NCBI RefSeq assembly: GCF_040802235.1
Contig: NC_133166.1
Coordinates: forward strand, 114,156,991 to 114,220,990
DNA from: Manis javanica
Taxonomy: Eukaryota > Chordata > Mammalia > Pholidota > Manidae
DNA: 64,000 nt
Direction: 5' to 3'
The notes beneath the pieces were generated by a model, which was given only the letters and a program-made list of their open reading frames with translations, made no database searches and was not told the origin of the DNA. Shown one piece after another: positions 48,501 through 59,000 of the stretch (its first letter is position 1; the number at the start of each line of letters is the position of its first letter). The translations under genes were made by a program, and so were the position numbers.

Positions 48501-49639
48501 TGTGGGGGCGTGGCCGGCAGGGAGGCGCCCCGACGTCACGGGGGTTAGGAGCTCCCCTAGTGTCGGGGGGCAGCACTACGCAGCCCATGCACGCCTGGGT
48601 TGATCCGGAGTTGAAACGGGCCACCCCAGGCTCTCCAGGGATAGCATGGCCCCACCCACACTTCTGCTTGGGGGCCCCACGGCAGGCTGGGACAGGACCA
48701 GGGCCGACCTGTGAGGTGGCAGAGGCGGGAGGGGGGGGGCGTCTGGCAGCACAGACCCTGTGCAACTCTGATGGAGCAAATGTGGACAAACACCGCCAAG
48801 GTGGAGGGACAGAAAACCGCCACAAACTGTAGTGGCTTCATTAAGTCTGTCTGTTTCTCGGGAGGCCGCCGGTCCAGGAGGAGCGGCACTTTTTGCTCTG
48901 CCGTCTTGAGCACATAGGCTCACCACACGGCTCAGAATGGCTACTCAAGCACCAGGCATCCCAGCCGCCTTCGAGGCAGGAAGAGGAGAGGGAGGGAGGC
49001 GCGCCCCGCCCTTCACAGGGATGGCCGCCGGCCACACCTCGCTGCAGGGAGCCCGGGAAGTCCGGCTGCCCTCCTGAGGACGAAGGTCGGCAGGTCCCGG
49101 GGGCACTCAGCAGCCTGCTCCGGCCGGAGGGCCTCGGCGCTGTTAGTGCTCAGGAACCGGACTCCGCAAGGGCTTCTGGGCTTCAGCGACTGGAACTCAA
49201 GGTCCACATGCCCACTGAGCTGCTGGACTCTCCGTCACGCCCCCGTCTCAGGATGCTCTGCGCTCACATCTTCACGGTGTTGGGCCGCTAGCCGTCGGGG
49301 ATTGATGGGTCATCTCCCGTGTCTACCCAGCCGCTCTCTTTTTCAGTGTCTTTACTCACAGTCCCTAGGTTATTCCCACAGAAACACTGCTTCTCGCTCC
49401 CACCTTCCCCGGGTGCTAGGGAACCTGAGTTACATGGGGCCCTTGCTGCTCAAGAGCTGCACCTGTGGCCCCCGGAGCAAAGGCAGCGCCTCTAACGCGG
49501 GCGGTTGTGGCGGGGGGTGGGGGCACTGGAGTCATTTCCCGACCCTCGGTGGGCGATGGGCAGTGAGGGCAGATTCTGCCTGGTCCCACCTGAAGAGAAG
49601 CCCCGTACAGCCCTTTCAGAACAAAGGTGAGCAATGAGA

Positions 49640-50060
49640 ACCAAAAGCCTGCAAACTGGTCATACTTTGGTCCATTAATTTACTCTTTGGAAACTATCCT
49701 AAGAAAAAAAATCCAAAAGAATGCAAATATGTTTAAATGTGGTTTTTGAGGCAAAAACTGTAAACCACCTAGATGTTCAGCACTGGGGACAGCATGGGCA
49801 GCCACGGAATACTCATGCTGATTGGGCTGCTCTTAAAAACGACCCTTTCGAAGAGTTTATGACAACGCAGGAAGATGCTCGTGTTACAATTGAAGTGAAA
49901 ACAAGGATTGCAAATATGCACTTTTACAAATCTCAACTAATTTAAAATGCATTAAAATACTGGAAGAGCACATTAAATATTTGATATTTATATTCGCTTA
50001 GTGATTTGAGCTGTGCATAGTGGAGTTCTTGTTTTCTTCCTATATTTGCTTTCTTTGAAC
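49640..50060 (+). mobile_element. Old HAL1/L1-like LINE remnant
   Basis: AT-rich sequence with the LINE-type blocks 'actctttggaaactatcc' and 'aaaccacctagatgttcag', then the sort of tail seen in half-L1 elements. It is strongly diverged. Confidence 0.45.
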
Positions 50061-51330
50061 TTTCTACAACACACATTACTGCTACAAAGTTTATTATTAG
50101 ATTTACATTATCATCATGCTAAAGTCTTTCATTATGAATTTCATTTTCCCCAGACTCAGCCTTGCTCTCTGCATGAGTCATGAGCGCATCTTGTGAAGAA
50201 TATGCAGGCAGGGGGGCCGCCCCGCTGCCGCACAGCCGACCCTGCCCTGTCTCGGGCAGAGAACTTCAGCTGAGGCCCGTGTGGGCCTCCTGCTCTTCCC
50301 CTGTGGACCCTGGACCCTGCTCCCCTTTCCTTCTTCCTCAAGCCCCAGAGAACCCTGTCCCCTGTCCTCTTCCCTCTGAGGGCCAAGGTGCCGCAGGTGG
50401 CAGGCCCCTCACTTCCCACTGTCCCCAGGGTGCCTCAGGCCTCTTTGAACTGTGGGCTGGGGGCCACCTCGTGGAGCAGGTCAGGAGGACAAAGCCACTA
50501 GGCGTGCCCCAGGCGAATCGCACAGGCACGAGTGAGCACGGCTCGTCCCCACCCGGGATCTGACTTCCCAACCCCAGTGGCCTGGATGTGGCCCAAAGAC
50601 GCTCTGATGTCTTGCTGAGGATGCTTCTCAGAGGAAGCACAGCCAGGTCACTGGGGCTTGGGGCCTGCTGAGTTCTCTCTGGGCTGGTCCTGGGCACCCC
50701 CAGTCACCCTGGCTGACAGCACCTGTTTGGGGAGGCAGACCTCCCTGGCCTCAGGCCCCTGCAGGGTTGACCACTGTCCTACAATGGGCCTCTGCTCCTC
50801 GAGCCTGCCAGAAGCCGGTCCTTGCTTGTCACACCAGGGTAGCATTGCGTGGGGACCCAGGCCCCTCACCCCAGGGACACTTTTATCTCCCTGCTGCACC
50901 CCCAACACCTTCTGTGGCCTTAAATTTCCACCAGTTCCTGTTTTCTGTCTTAAGGAGCTTAGAGCTGTTCGTGGCTGAGTTGGCAGCCCTGCTGTTTCCA
51001 ATTCTTTCATCAACCCTGAGAAAACTCCAGGTAGCAGGTGTGCATGTGCAAGGGTGTTTTTTGTGATCTACTCACCTTTACAGATTTGCCACACCAGTGG
51101 GAAGAGCAGTCATTGTTCTTTACAAATTCACAACTTCCTGTCCCTTCCCTGCAAGGATATTTTTAGAAAGCATTTTTGCCAATATTTCCCCTACTTACCA
51201 CCATGAATTCCCACAGGCCTAAGGAGACCTTGGGGTGTAGGCCAAGCCTCACCCACGTGAGCTTTGACCCAGGTCTGTGCAGTCTGCTCTGGAGGGACAG
51301 CAGCTTCCGTGTGTGGACAAAATGAACGTT
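50061..51330. other. Intergenic sequence, nothing recognised
   Basis: GC-moderate sequence without exons or repeats I can name. Confidence 0.4.
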
Positions 51331-51339
51331 CCTGTGGCC

Positions 51340-51760
51340 AGGATCCTCACCTAGCCCTGGCTGGCTTGCTCACTACACACGTGTGAGCAATACGTTGCTA
51401 CTGACTCTACATAAAGAGCACTGCCTAGGGCTCTGGGCGATACGGTGGCACGGCTGCAAGGCTGCAGGAGAGCAGATCAGAGAACTGGCGTGGTGGCAGC
51501 GCTGAGGACAGAGGCCCAGAGGACGGCTGTGCGGGATGACTGCGGGCAGAGAGGCCCAGAGGCAGAGACCGGCTTGCTTCCTGCAGACTCACGCTGAGTG
51601 ATGGATATTAGCGATTGACCTGCCACCGTGGAAATAAAGTTGGGTATAACCCTTTCACCCCAAGAACACTCTACTGTCATTTCTTTGGTCACATTGAACC
51701 ATAGTGAACTTGCCCGGGGCTGAAACCCATTGGCAAGATAATTGGTGACAGTCGGCAGGG
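51340..51760 (+). mobile_element. Possible LTR-retroelement fossil (solo-LTR-like)
   Basis: The layout suggests an LTR: a TATA-like 'ctacataaagagc' near 51,408, an AATAAA-containing stretch near 51,630, then a short T/C-rich segment. No internal region follows and no terminal repeat partner is seen. The call rests on layout only; family and age are unknown. Confidence 0.35.
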
Positions 51761-51989
51761 TTCATTGGTGACAAAGGATAAAACAATAGATTGCCCAGCC
51801 AGGGAGGATTTCCAAGCCAGGCTCTCTCCCCCTAGACACAAAGGCTTTGCTTCTTGATGGAAAACTCTTCTACCCACTAGACCCTGACCAGGTATAGCCC
51901 CCACTACCTCGGCTTATACTTTGAGACACACATTTCTCACTACTTCCACCTTCTTAGATGGTCATTTGGACATGGAATTGTTCATCATA

Positions 51990-52215
51990 TGGCATCTACC
52001 ATTTTTTAAGCCCTTCCTATCTGCCAGGAACCTGCTAGGTCTTTTAATGTCTTAATTTTATGTCTTAATTTAATGTCTAAATAAACAAAGACACCATGAG
52101 GGAGATACTAGGCCAACCCCCATTTTGCAGATAATGGAACTAAGGCACAGAGAGGTAAAGTGCTTTGTCCAGGGTCACACAGCGAGTGCATGAGAGAGCT
52201 CAGGCCTGCAGGCCC
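51990..52215 (+). mobile_element. MIR SINE
   Basis: Blocks 'ccccattttgcagataatgg', 'aaggcacagagaggtaaag' and 'gtccagggtcacacagcg' give a clear match to the MIR core and 3' end. Confidence 0.85.
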
Positions 52216-52439
52216 TTCGTATAACCTTGCAGAAAACGGAACTCTCCTCTCTGAAGGATGCTTGCAGTGTGTGGGTGGGATGCAATGCAAGGAGATGTAA
52301 CCCAGGCCTCCGAGGGCCGAAAGGATGCTGAAAACTGAGCATGTGGTTTGTGTGAATGGTTCCAATGAGCCCTTTGCGCCCTTGACCACCTGGCTGGCGT
52401 GCAGTTATCTCTCAGCCCTGGCCTTCCTTAGATCCTCAG

Positions 52440-52720
52440 ACTCGCTCAGGCTGTGCACAGGCTGCTCCCTCTGCCTGCAAAGCCACCCTCCCTTCACGTG
52501 GTCTCTCCCTTGTCCCCTGGTTTGGGCACATGCCCCCCAGTCGTAGTTAGGCGCCCTCTGCTCCCTCTAAGCAGCCTGCTGGGCGTTTCTCTCCACCATT
52601 GTACTGGCTGTGGGTCTCCCCCAAGGTGCAATTTGCCAGGAGGCAGGGGCTGGTTCCCAGGACCCAGGAAACCCCGTAGCAGGTACTCCACAGATGACTG
52701 CTGACGATTCAGCCCCTGAC
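52440..52720 (+). mobile_element. L2 LINE 3' fragment
   Basis: 'ctcgctcaggctgtgcac', 'ctccctctgcctgcaaagcc' and 'aggaggcaggggctggttc' follow the L2 3' consensus. Old and diverged. Confidence 0.65.
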
Positions 52721-52989
52721 ATTTTCTCCAATTTCTTGCCGCCCATAGTCTCTCCAGGGGCTGCCGACCCCTGCCACCCTCATATGGCCTCCACTGAACA
52801 TATCCCGCCAGATTCCGGTGCCTAGAACACTCCAAGTTCACAGCTGCTCCCTGCCGAGGAGCACAGCGCCCCCCCGGGGCTAAGCCCGGTTTAAACCGTG
52901 AGCAATGCCTGGAATGTTGCCCTGTCCCCTCATCTCCCCGGTGAAGCCTCCCGATGCCCCGTCAGGACCCCCGGCACTGGAGACTGTCT

Positions 52990-53470
52990 GCTGACCCTTT
53001 CTGAGTTAGATGTGCCTCAGAGCAGGGCCCGCAGGGTGGCAGCGCGGGGCGGAGGCGGGAGGCGGCGCGGGCGGGCACGGGCGGCGGGCGTCTTGGGAAG
53101 AGGGGGCGGCGGCCCCAGGACTGGGGGTGGCAGCCGCGGGCCGTGTCGGTGGGCGGCGGGAGCGGCTGTTGGGAGCGCAGCGTCGTAGGAGGGCGGTGGC
53201 GGCCGCTACCGACGACTCCGTGCCCCCAGCGGGTGCCATCAGCGCCAGGCTCCGCGGATCCCCAGTTCGCCCGCCTGCCCCCGCCGCTGGGGCGGCACCT
53301 CCGCGGGCTGACACCGCCGGGGCCCTGCGCCGCCGGCCGCCCCCGCCTCCGGCCTCAGACTCCGCGCACCACCCGCAGGGGGCCGCCCTCCCCGGGGACC
53401 CCGCTGCCTGCTCCCACGCAGACCTCGCCGCCTCCCAACAGCAGCAGCTTGAAGTACGGAGCCGCCCCAA
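52990..53470. promoter_or_regulatory. Orphan CpG island between ANO9 and the ANTXR-like gene
   Basis: Very GC- and CpG-rich, with G-rich units such as 'gcggcgcgggcgggcacgg'. It is open in frames on both strands over about 540 bp, which such composition alone permits. I looked for the PTDSS2 N-terminus expected here from human synteny and did not find it. It may be the promoter of an unrecognised transcript or of a gene whose coding exons lie elsewhere. Confidence 0.5.
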
Positions 53471-53559
53471 CACTGGCGTTTTCTCCGGAAGTTTTGGGCC
53501 GGTGCAGGGCTCATTAGACTTTGGGAGTGTATTCATCTCATTCATTTAACAATATGTGA

Positions 53560-53560
53560 A

Positions 53561-53597
<37 letters not shown>

Positions 53598-53744
53598 TCT
53601 CTCTCTCTCTCTGACACACACACACACACACAGATACACTTACTGTTCAGCCACACTGTGCCTGGTGGTATGGGAGATGGGAGGAGATGGGTGTGTGTGT
53701 GTATGTGAGATGGGAGGAGATGGGTGTGTGTCTGTGTGTGTGTG

Positions 53745-53775
<31 letters not shown>

Positions 53776-53850
53776 TACACTTACTGTCCACCACACTGTG
53801 CCTGGTGGTATGCGAGATGGGAGGAGATGGGAGGAATTTGGGACGCAGGC
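53560..53850. repeat. Duplicated TG/TC/AC microsatellite block
   Basis: A (TG)n-(TC)n-(AC)n string at 53,562-53,632 plus a unique tail ('cagatacacttactgt', 'gtgcctggtggtatg', 'gagatgggaggagatggg') recurs about 141 bp later. TG and AC arms facing each other can pair into hairpins. Confidence 0.9.
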
Positions 53851-54454
53851 CCAGCAATAAACAACATAGGAAAAGGCAGGAAGTGAGGAAGATTCTTAAT
53901 GTCCTCTTCAGCAGACAAGCACTCAGCCCACCTGGGGGGCTGGGCAGGTGGTCTTGTTTGATAGGCTCACTGCCACACTCCCTGCGTGTCTCAGACATGC
54001 GAGTAGAGGCTGTGGCCAAACTTCCCCACGAGGCTCAGGCCAGCCAGGTCCCCTCTAGGGTTTCAGGCTCAGCAGTCACAGCCCCACGCGTTGAAAACAA
54101 GAGCCCAGGGCATTCCAGAGGAGCTGCGTGACAGCTGTTCAGCCGGGTCTAGAGCAGAGGTGGCATCCTCTGTGGCCCTGGATTGGGCACGGACAGCAGA
54201 TCCTGACCCTCTGACTGCCAGGTGTTGGGGGAAGCCACGTACCCTATTGAAACCCCACATTCTCTTTCCTCAAGCACCGGTCTGGATTCTCTGGCTTCCA
54301 TTCTGCCGTAGGCCCCCAGAAAGACGGGGGTGGGGGGAGGAATAGACAATTGACTCCAGGCGACAGAAAGTCCCCAGGCCCCCAGGTGTGCGTGTGCAGC
54401 TCAGACATGACCCAGGGTGACTCACCAGGAGGTCTCGGCTCCTCTCTCAGTTAT

Positions 54455-55085
54455 GTCGGGGTTGCCTGGTCCCTGCCTGCACTCATTAGCGGGCACCTTG
54501 GGATTTCAGAGCAGAAACCCCTGGCTGGGTTTGCACCTATGGAGGGAAGTAGGCCGGGGGCTGGTTCAGATGCAGGCACATCCCCACAAGTTCCTGGGAG
54601 TTCTGTTTTGGGGGCCGCCTGCCATAGTTGTGATCTGAGGAAAACACTTCAGCCCTTCCTCGCACAGACATATGGATGTTACTGTTGCAGTTAACGAGAA
54701 ATCGAAGGTTATCGGAAAAGGCTTCCAAGATGTAGACAACAGGGAGGAAGTTATTTGTCAATTCAGATTTGGTAACGAGAAATTCCCGGTAAGTAGGCCC
54801 TCCTTTCCTCCAGTGACAACCGTCCCGCATCGGGCTGCCTCCCCACAGTGAGCCCAGCTTGGACACCTGCCAGTGACACCCAGGAACTAATCCGTCCCCA
54901 GCACCACCGGGCACCAGGGAGTAGCCTTCACTGCAGCCCACGCTGGGATTGGGGCAGGGTGGCCCTCAGAGCTGCGTCCCCCTCTGTGCGCCCCTGCCTG
55001 CACCCAGTAGGGGGCACCTGGGCATTTCAGATCAGAAACCCGTGGCTGGTTTTGCCCCGAAGGAGGGAAGCAGGGCGGGTGCCTG
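54455..55085 (+). repeat. Segment duplicated at about 62,390-63,065 in the ANTXR-like gene
   Basis: Shared blocks in the same order and orientation: 'gttgcctggtccct', 'gatttcagagcagaaaccc', 'ctggctgggtttgcacc', 'cggcctgccatag.tgtgat', the exon, and a downstream 'atccccagcacca' zone. Identity is high in patches, with insertions between them. It carries a second copy of exon 10 but none of the other exons. Confidence 0.8.
54691..54788 (+). pseudogene. Stray copy of ANTXR-like exon 10
   Basis: Bounded by TTGCAG and GTAAGT, this 98-nt stretch reads NEKSKVIGKGFQDVDNREE then VICQFRFGNEKFP, without a stop. It parallels exon 10 of the downstream gene ([19 protein letters not shown]). The 98-nt length gives a different exit phase from the 93-nt exon 10, so it could not simply replace it. 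No neighbouring ANTXR exons are seen within several kilobases, so it is probably a leftover of tandem duplication, either an exon relic or part of a mostly lost paralogue. A role as an alternative exon of an upstream transcript cannot be ruled out. Confidence 0.65.
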
Positions 55086-55729
55086 ATGTTCCCTGGTGGG
55101 AGTGGTCCAGACAGCAGATTCAAATCCCTCCAAATGTATCTACATATGTAACTTTGTTTTGCTAAAATACTAAGAGAGGTTTAGGAGAGTGGAGAATGTA
55201 TGATATGATTCCAGAATTTACATGAAAGAGCAAGTGGGTTTTCCATGGAGGAAAGTCAACCCGTGCCCGCTCAGACATCTCTGAATTTCTAATCCACAGA
55301 ACCTGTGCGCATATGAAATTTTTCTGCTTTATGTCCCTAGGTCTGCGATGGTTCAATACACAGAGCAGATAACTGGAATGTCCCGCATTCACAAAGGACA
55401 CTGGCCTGCTTTCACAGCCTTCTTCTAGATCCTTCTATCCCTTGGGTGACTTCAGTGTCCCCACAAATAAACTTAGAGCATTCTTCTCTCCACCTCCCCA
55501 CACTCAGTGATGTCTGTGTGGAGGCCCCCTCAGCTGCCCTCTGTCAGTTTACCAAAGGGCCGGGTTTCCTTGAAATTGTAGACTCCCTGGGAGGGTTTGG
55601 GATAAGGGACAAATGGAGGCCTCATCTTACTGCCCCTTCAAACTCCTGCCTGGGGATGCCCACAGGGAGAGCACCGGGCAGAGCTGCAGTTCACAAGGTC
55701 ACCAGGGCAACCTATTGTCCATCATAATG

Positions 55730-55770
55730 GACCTACGTCAGCAGGGCGGGGTGAAGGTGCATAAGTAGCG
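55730..55770 (+). promoter_or_regulatory. Candidate promoter of the ANTXR-like gene
   Basis: Within 40 bp lie a CRE-like TACGTCA (55,734-55,740), a GC box GGGCGGGG (55,744-55,751) and a TATA-like CATAAGTA (55,760-55,767). The start codon follows about 240 bp later. The spacing suits transcription starting near 55,790-55,800. Confidence 0.5.
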
Positions 55771-56005
55771 GGGCCATCACCCCACAGCCCACCACTTGCT
55801 ACTTGGACCCACAGGGCAGGTATCAGGTGGCTGCTGGCAGGTGCAAGGTATACTGATCAGAGCGTGAGTAGAGCTGAGGTCGGGAGTGCCGAGGACCCTG
55901 AGCGCGCGAGGAAGCAGAGGAGGTGTTAGCCTGAGGTGGCCTACAGTTTACGGGGCCCGCCTGGGCCCCCAGGGACTGGGCCGAGGCAAGAACAGCGGCC
56001 CCAGG

Positions 56006-59000
56006 ATGCGGGGCCCCATGCTGGTGGTGTTCCTGCTGCTGCTGCCGCCATCTCCGCTCCCGACCACCAGGAGCACCCTCCGCTACCCCACCCAGGACCA
56101 AGGTCACGACCCCAGCTCCAGGCTCCAGGAGAGCCCAGCAGATGGGGAATCCTGCTGGAGCACTTACGACGTGTACTTCGTCCTAGACTCGTGAGTGGCC
56201 CACCTGCTCTAGTCGCTGCCATAGAACAGTGCTGTCCCTGGGGTCAGTAGGGGGCCCCAGGCTCTGAGAGAGGGAAGCAGGGACTGTCCGATCACATCTG
56301 CGGACTCCCTGGGGCAGAAAGAATGCCCCAGGCATTTGTTCCCTGGGACTTTCCTCTTGAAAAGGATTGAAGGCCACCATGTGGTTTCTAGAGGACTCAG
56401 TCCCTCCAACCACATGGCCCAGATCTGTGGCCTGCATGCCCCTTAATCAGCAGGCGGGGAAATTGCTGTGCTGGGATTGGGGTTCCTGGGGTTCCTGCGT
56501 CTCTGTGTCTCCTGCTGCTTTGGGGTTCCATGTGTGCGTGATCTTTCCGTCCCTCTCTGTATAAAAGGTGGTGGTCACTTCAGTCTCCACTCTTCTTCAG
56601 GGTGAAAGACTCTGCGTGTAAGTGTAGATCTGGTGGAGAAGGTGACTTCAGGCTCTCTCTACTCCACCATTTACCCAGAATCCTGTTTCACTGGCTCTTG
56701 TTACCATTTTTGGCTTAAAGCCTATTTTATCTGATTTAACTATGGCTGATTTCTTCTGATTTCCGCTTGCATAGAATTTCTTCTATCACTTCACTTTTAA
56801 CCGACATATATCTTTAGAACTGAATGAGTCTTTTGTAAGCAGCAAATATTTGGGTTTTATTATGTGCTCAGCCACCCGGTGCCACACACATTTAGAGTGA
56901 TGCTTGGTGTGTAAGGCCTGGCTGTATCATCTTATTGTTTGCTTTCTGCTCCTCTTATATTTTCTTGTTTCTTTTTCCCTCGGTTTCTGCCTACCTTTGT
57001 AGATTGTTTTCCATGGAAGTATAGTGTTTCCAGTTTAAGCCTCTGTTTGGTCAGTGTTTCTTTGTGGAAACTAAGGCTTAGAGCTTCCAAGTCTGTCTTT
57101 TTCACACATCATGCCACTAGTTTGTCTGTAATTTCATTTTTAAATTTATCAAGGAAATGCTTGAACATAAATTTAAGATAGAACACATTAGAAATGCGCG
57201 CACACACACACACACGCACGCACACACACGCACATGCACACACACACACACGCACGCACACACACGCACGCACACACACGCACACACACACACACACACA
57301 CACACCTTGAGGCTCTTGCCCACACCACCCCCTTCTGATCCTCCTCTTCAGAGACAGCCATTTGCAAGTATTCCAGATTTTATTTTTTTGACATTGTGAC
57401 CATGTATCTAATAACGTGTTTATACACTACAGCATGTTTATACTTTATGCTGTTTCTTGCTGCTTGAGGTTACATATTCTCTGTGATCTCCTTACTGGGG
57501 AAGAAGAGAATTTAGCTTTGTTACATCTCAGCTCCCTTATATGATTCTGCTCTGTACTTCCACTCTCCCAGAAGAGTTATATCACCAGGATGTTTTGGCC
57601 TCGAGGTTTAATTGTGGAGCTGCCTATTGATGCCCGTGTCTCCATTCTCATTTAGGAGGGGGGCACTGAATCGTGGCTGGAGCCCTGAGTGCCAGAAGCC
57701 CACGCGTCTGCCCTGTTCCCTACTGCCTCCTTGCTGGGGAACGTAGGGCCCTGTGGCTGCCTGTGAGCTCTCACATTCTTGTGTTATAGAATCTGGAGGC
57801 TTTACCGACCAATGCATCCCTCCTCATTTCCTAACATTCCCAGGTAGCAGGATCAACCACCCGTGTTTGCCACCAAAGCCCCTCATCCGAGAAGTCCCCT
57901 GTCCCCTCCCACGAAGGGCAGATTGGTCAGTGGCTGCCACTCACATTGAATGAAGTCACCACGAGGGTAACCCAGTGATTTCTCTCCCGGTGCTGTGGTG
58001 GCTTCAGCTATTTCAGGAGCTGGGGGCCCTCACGGAGGAGCCTGCTAAGGGCCTGTGGAAGGCAGGGAAGGCAGCAACTCTGCTCACATGATACATGCAC
58101 CTCCGTCTCTGACTCACGTCTTCTTCTTTTTCAGATCACGCAGTGTAGTCAACTGGATGTACATACAGAGCATTCTGAAGGATTTGGTGAACAGATTTAA
58201 AAAGTACGGCTTTTCAGCTCTGTGTTGCAGGGCGTTTTCCTCTCTGAGTGCCTTGCTGTTTAGATGCAGTGGACCCGGGCCTGCCTCAGGTCGCAAAGCT
58301 CAGGGCAGTGTTCTGAACAGGAGAGAAGGACAGATCACACTTGTTTCCTAAGATCTCTGCAGCCCTGCGTGGCTCCTTCCTGGGGGTCTGTCCTTGTTTT
58401 CAGGGGCACATCTTCCCTGGAGGCCCTCACAGATTAGGAAATATGAATGGCTGAGGAGGGAGCATAATTTCTTTGAGGCGAGGGGGAGGGAGGTGGGGAA
58501 GATCGTCCAGGGAGGAGGAGAAGGGAAAGGACCAAGAATCTGTCAGGAGGGGAGAGGGGCGGCCAGCGAGGGAGGCCCTCGTGAAGAGCAGGTAGCTGCC
58601 TGTCTCCTGTGCACGCAGCAGCCCTGTGCGCGTGTGTGTGAGTGAGAGAGAGAGAGAGGCAGAGAGGGAAACAGACTTCCGGGCTTTGGGTCCGCAGGGC
58701 GCTCTGCCGCACTCTGACAGGAGGGCTGCGCGCCTGCCGGGCCTCATGATCCTTCACTAAAGTGATGAGAACTTGTGGAGTCCAGGAAATGGGCTCCACA
58801 CTAAGAGACAGAACGGAGAGCAGGGAACTTGGGGGGCGCCCCCTGCCTGTTGCACATCAGCATCACTTTCACCCTGTGTGTATAGTTGCTCACAAGTCCA
58901 TGTTTCCTCCCAAGCCCTGAACAGCGCATGTCATTCATTACATACTCGACGCAAGGCCACGTCAATATGCAGCTGACCTCGGACAGGTAAGTGTTTCATT

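Noticed and set aside
47467-48825. 452-codon open frame on the minus strand over the ANO9 promoter
   Set aside because: It runs through a CpG island in a frame other than the ANO9 ATG-CAG exon. It is compositional, with low-complexity Pro/Arg/Gly content.
53010-53549. 179-codon open frames on both strands in the orphan CpG island; considered as the PTDSS2 start
   Set aside because: The translations do not resemble the PTDSS2 N-terminus, and the open frames follow from the base composition.
57117-57323. Cys/Val-rich frames near 57.2 kb
   Set aside because: They are translations of the CA/TG microsatellite.
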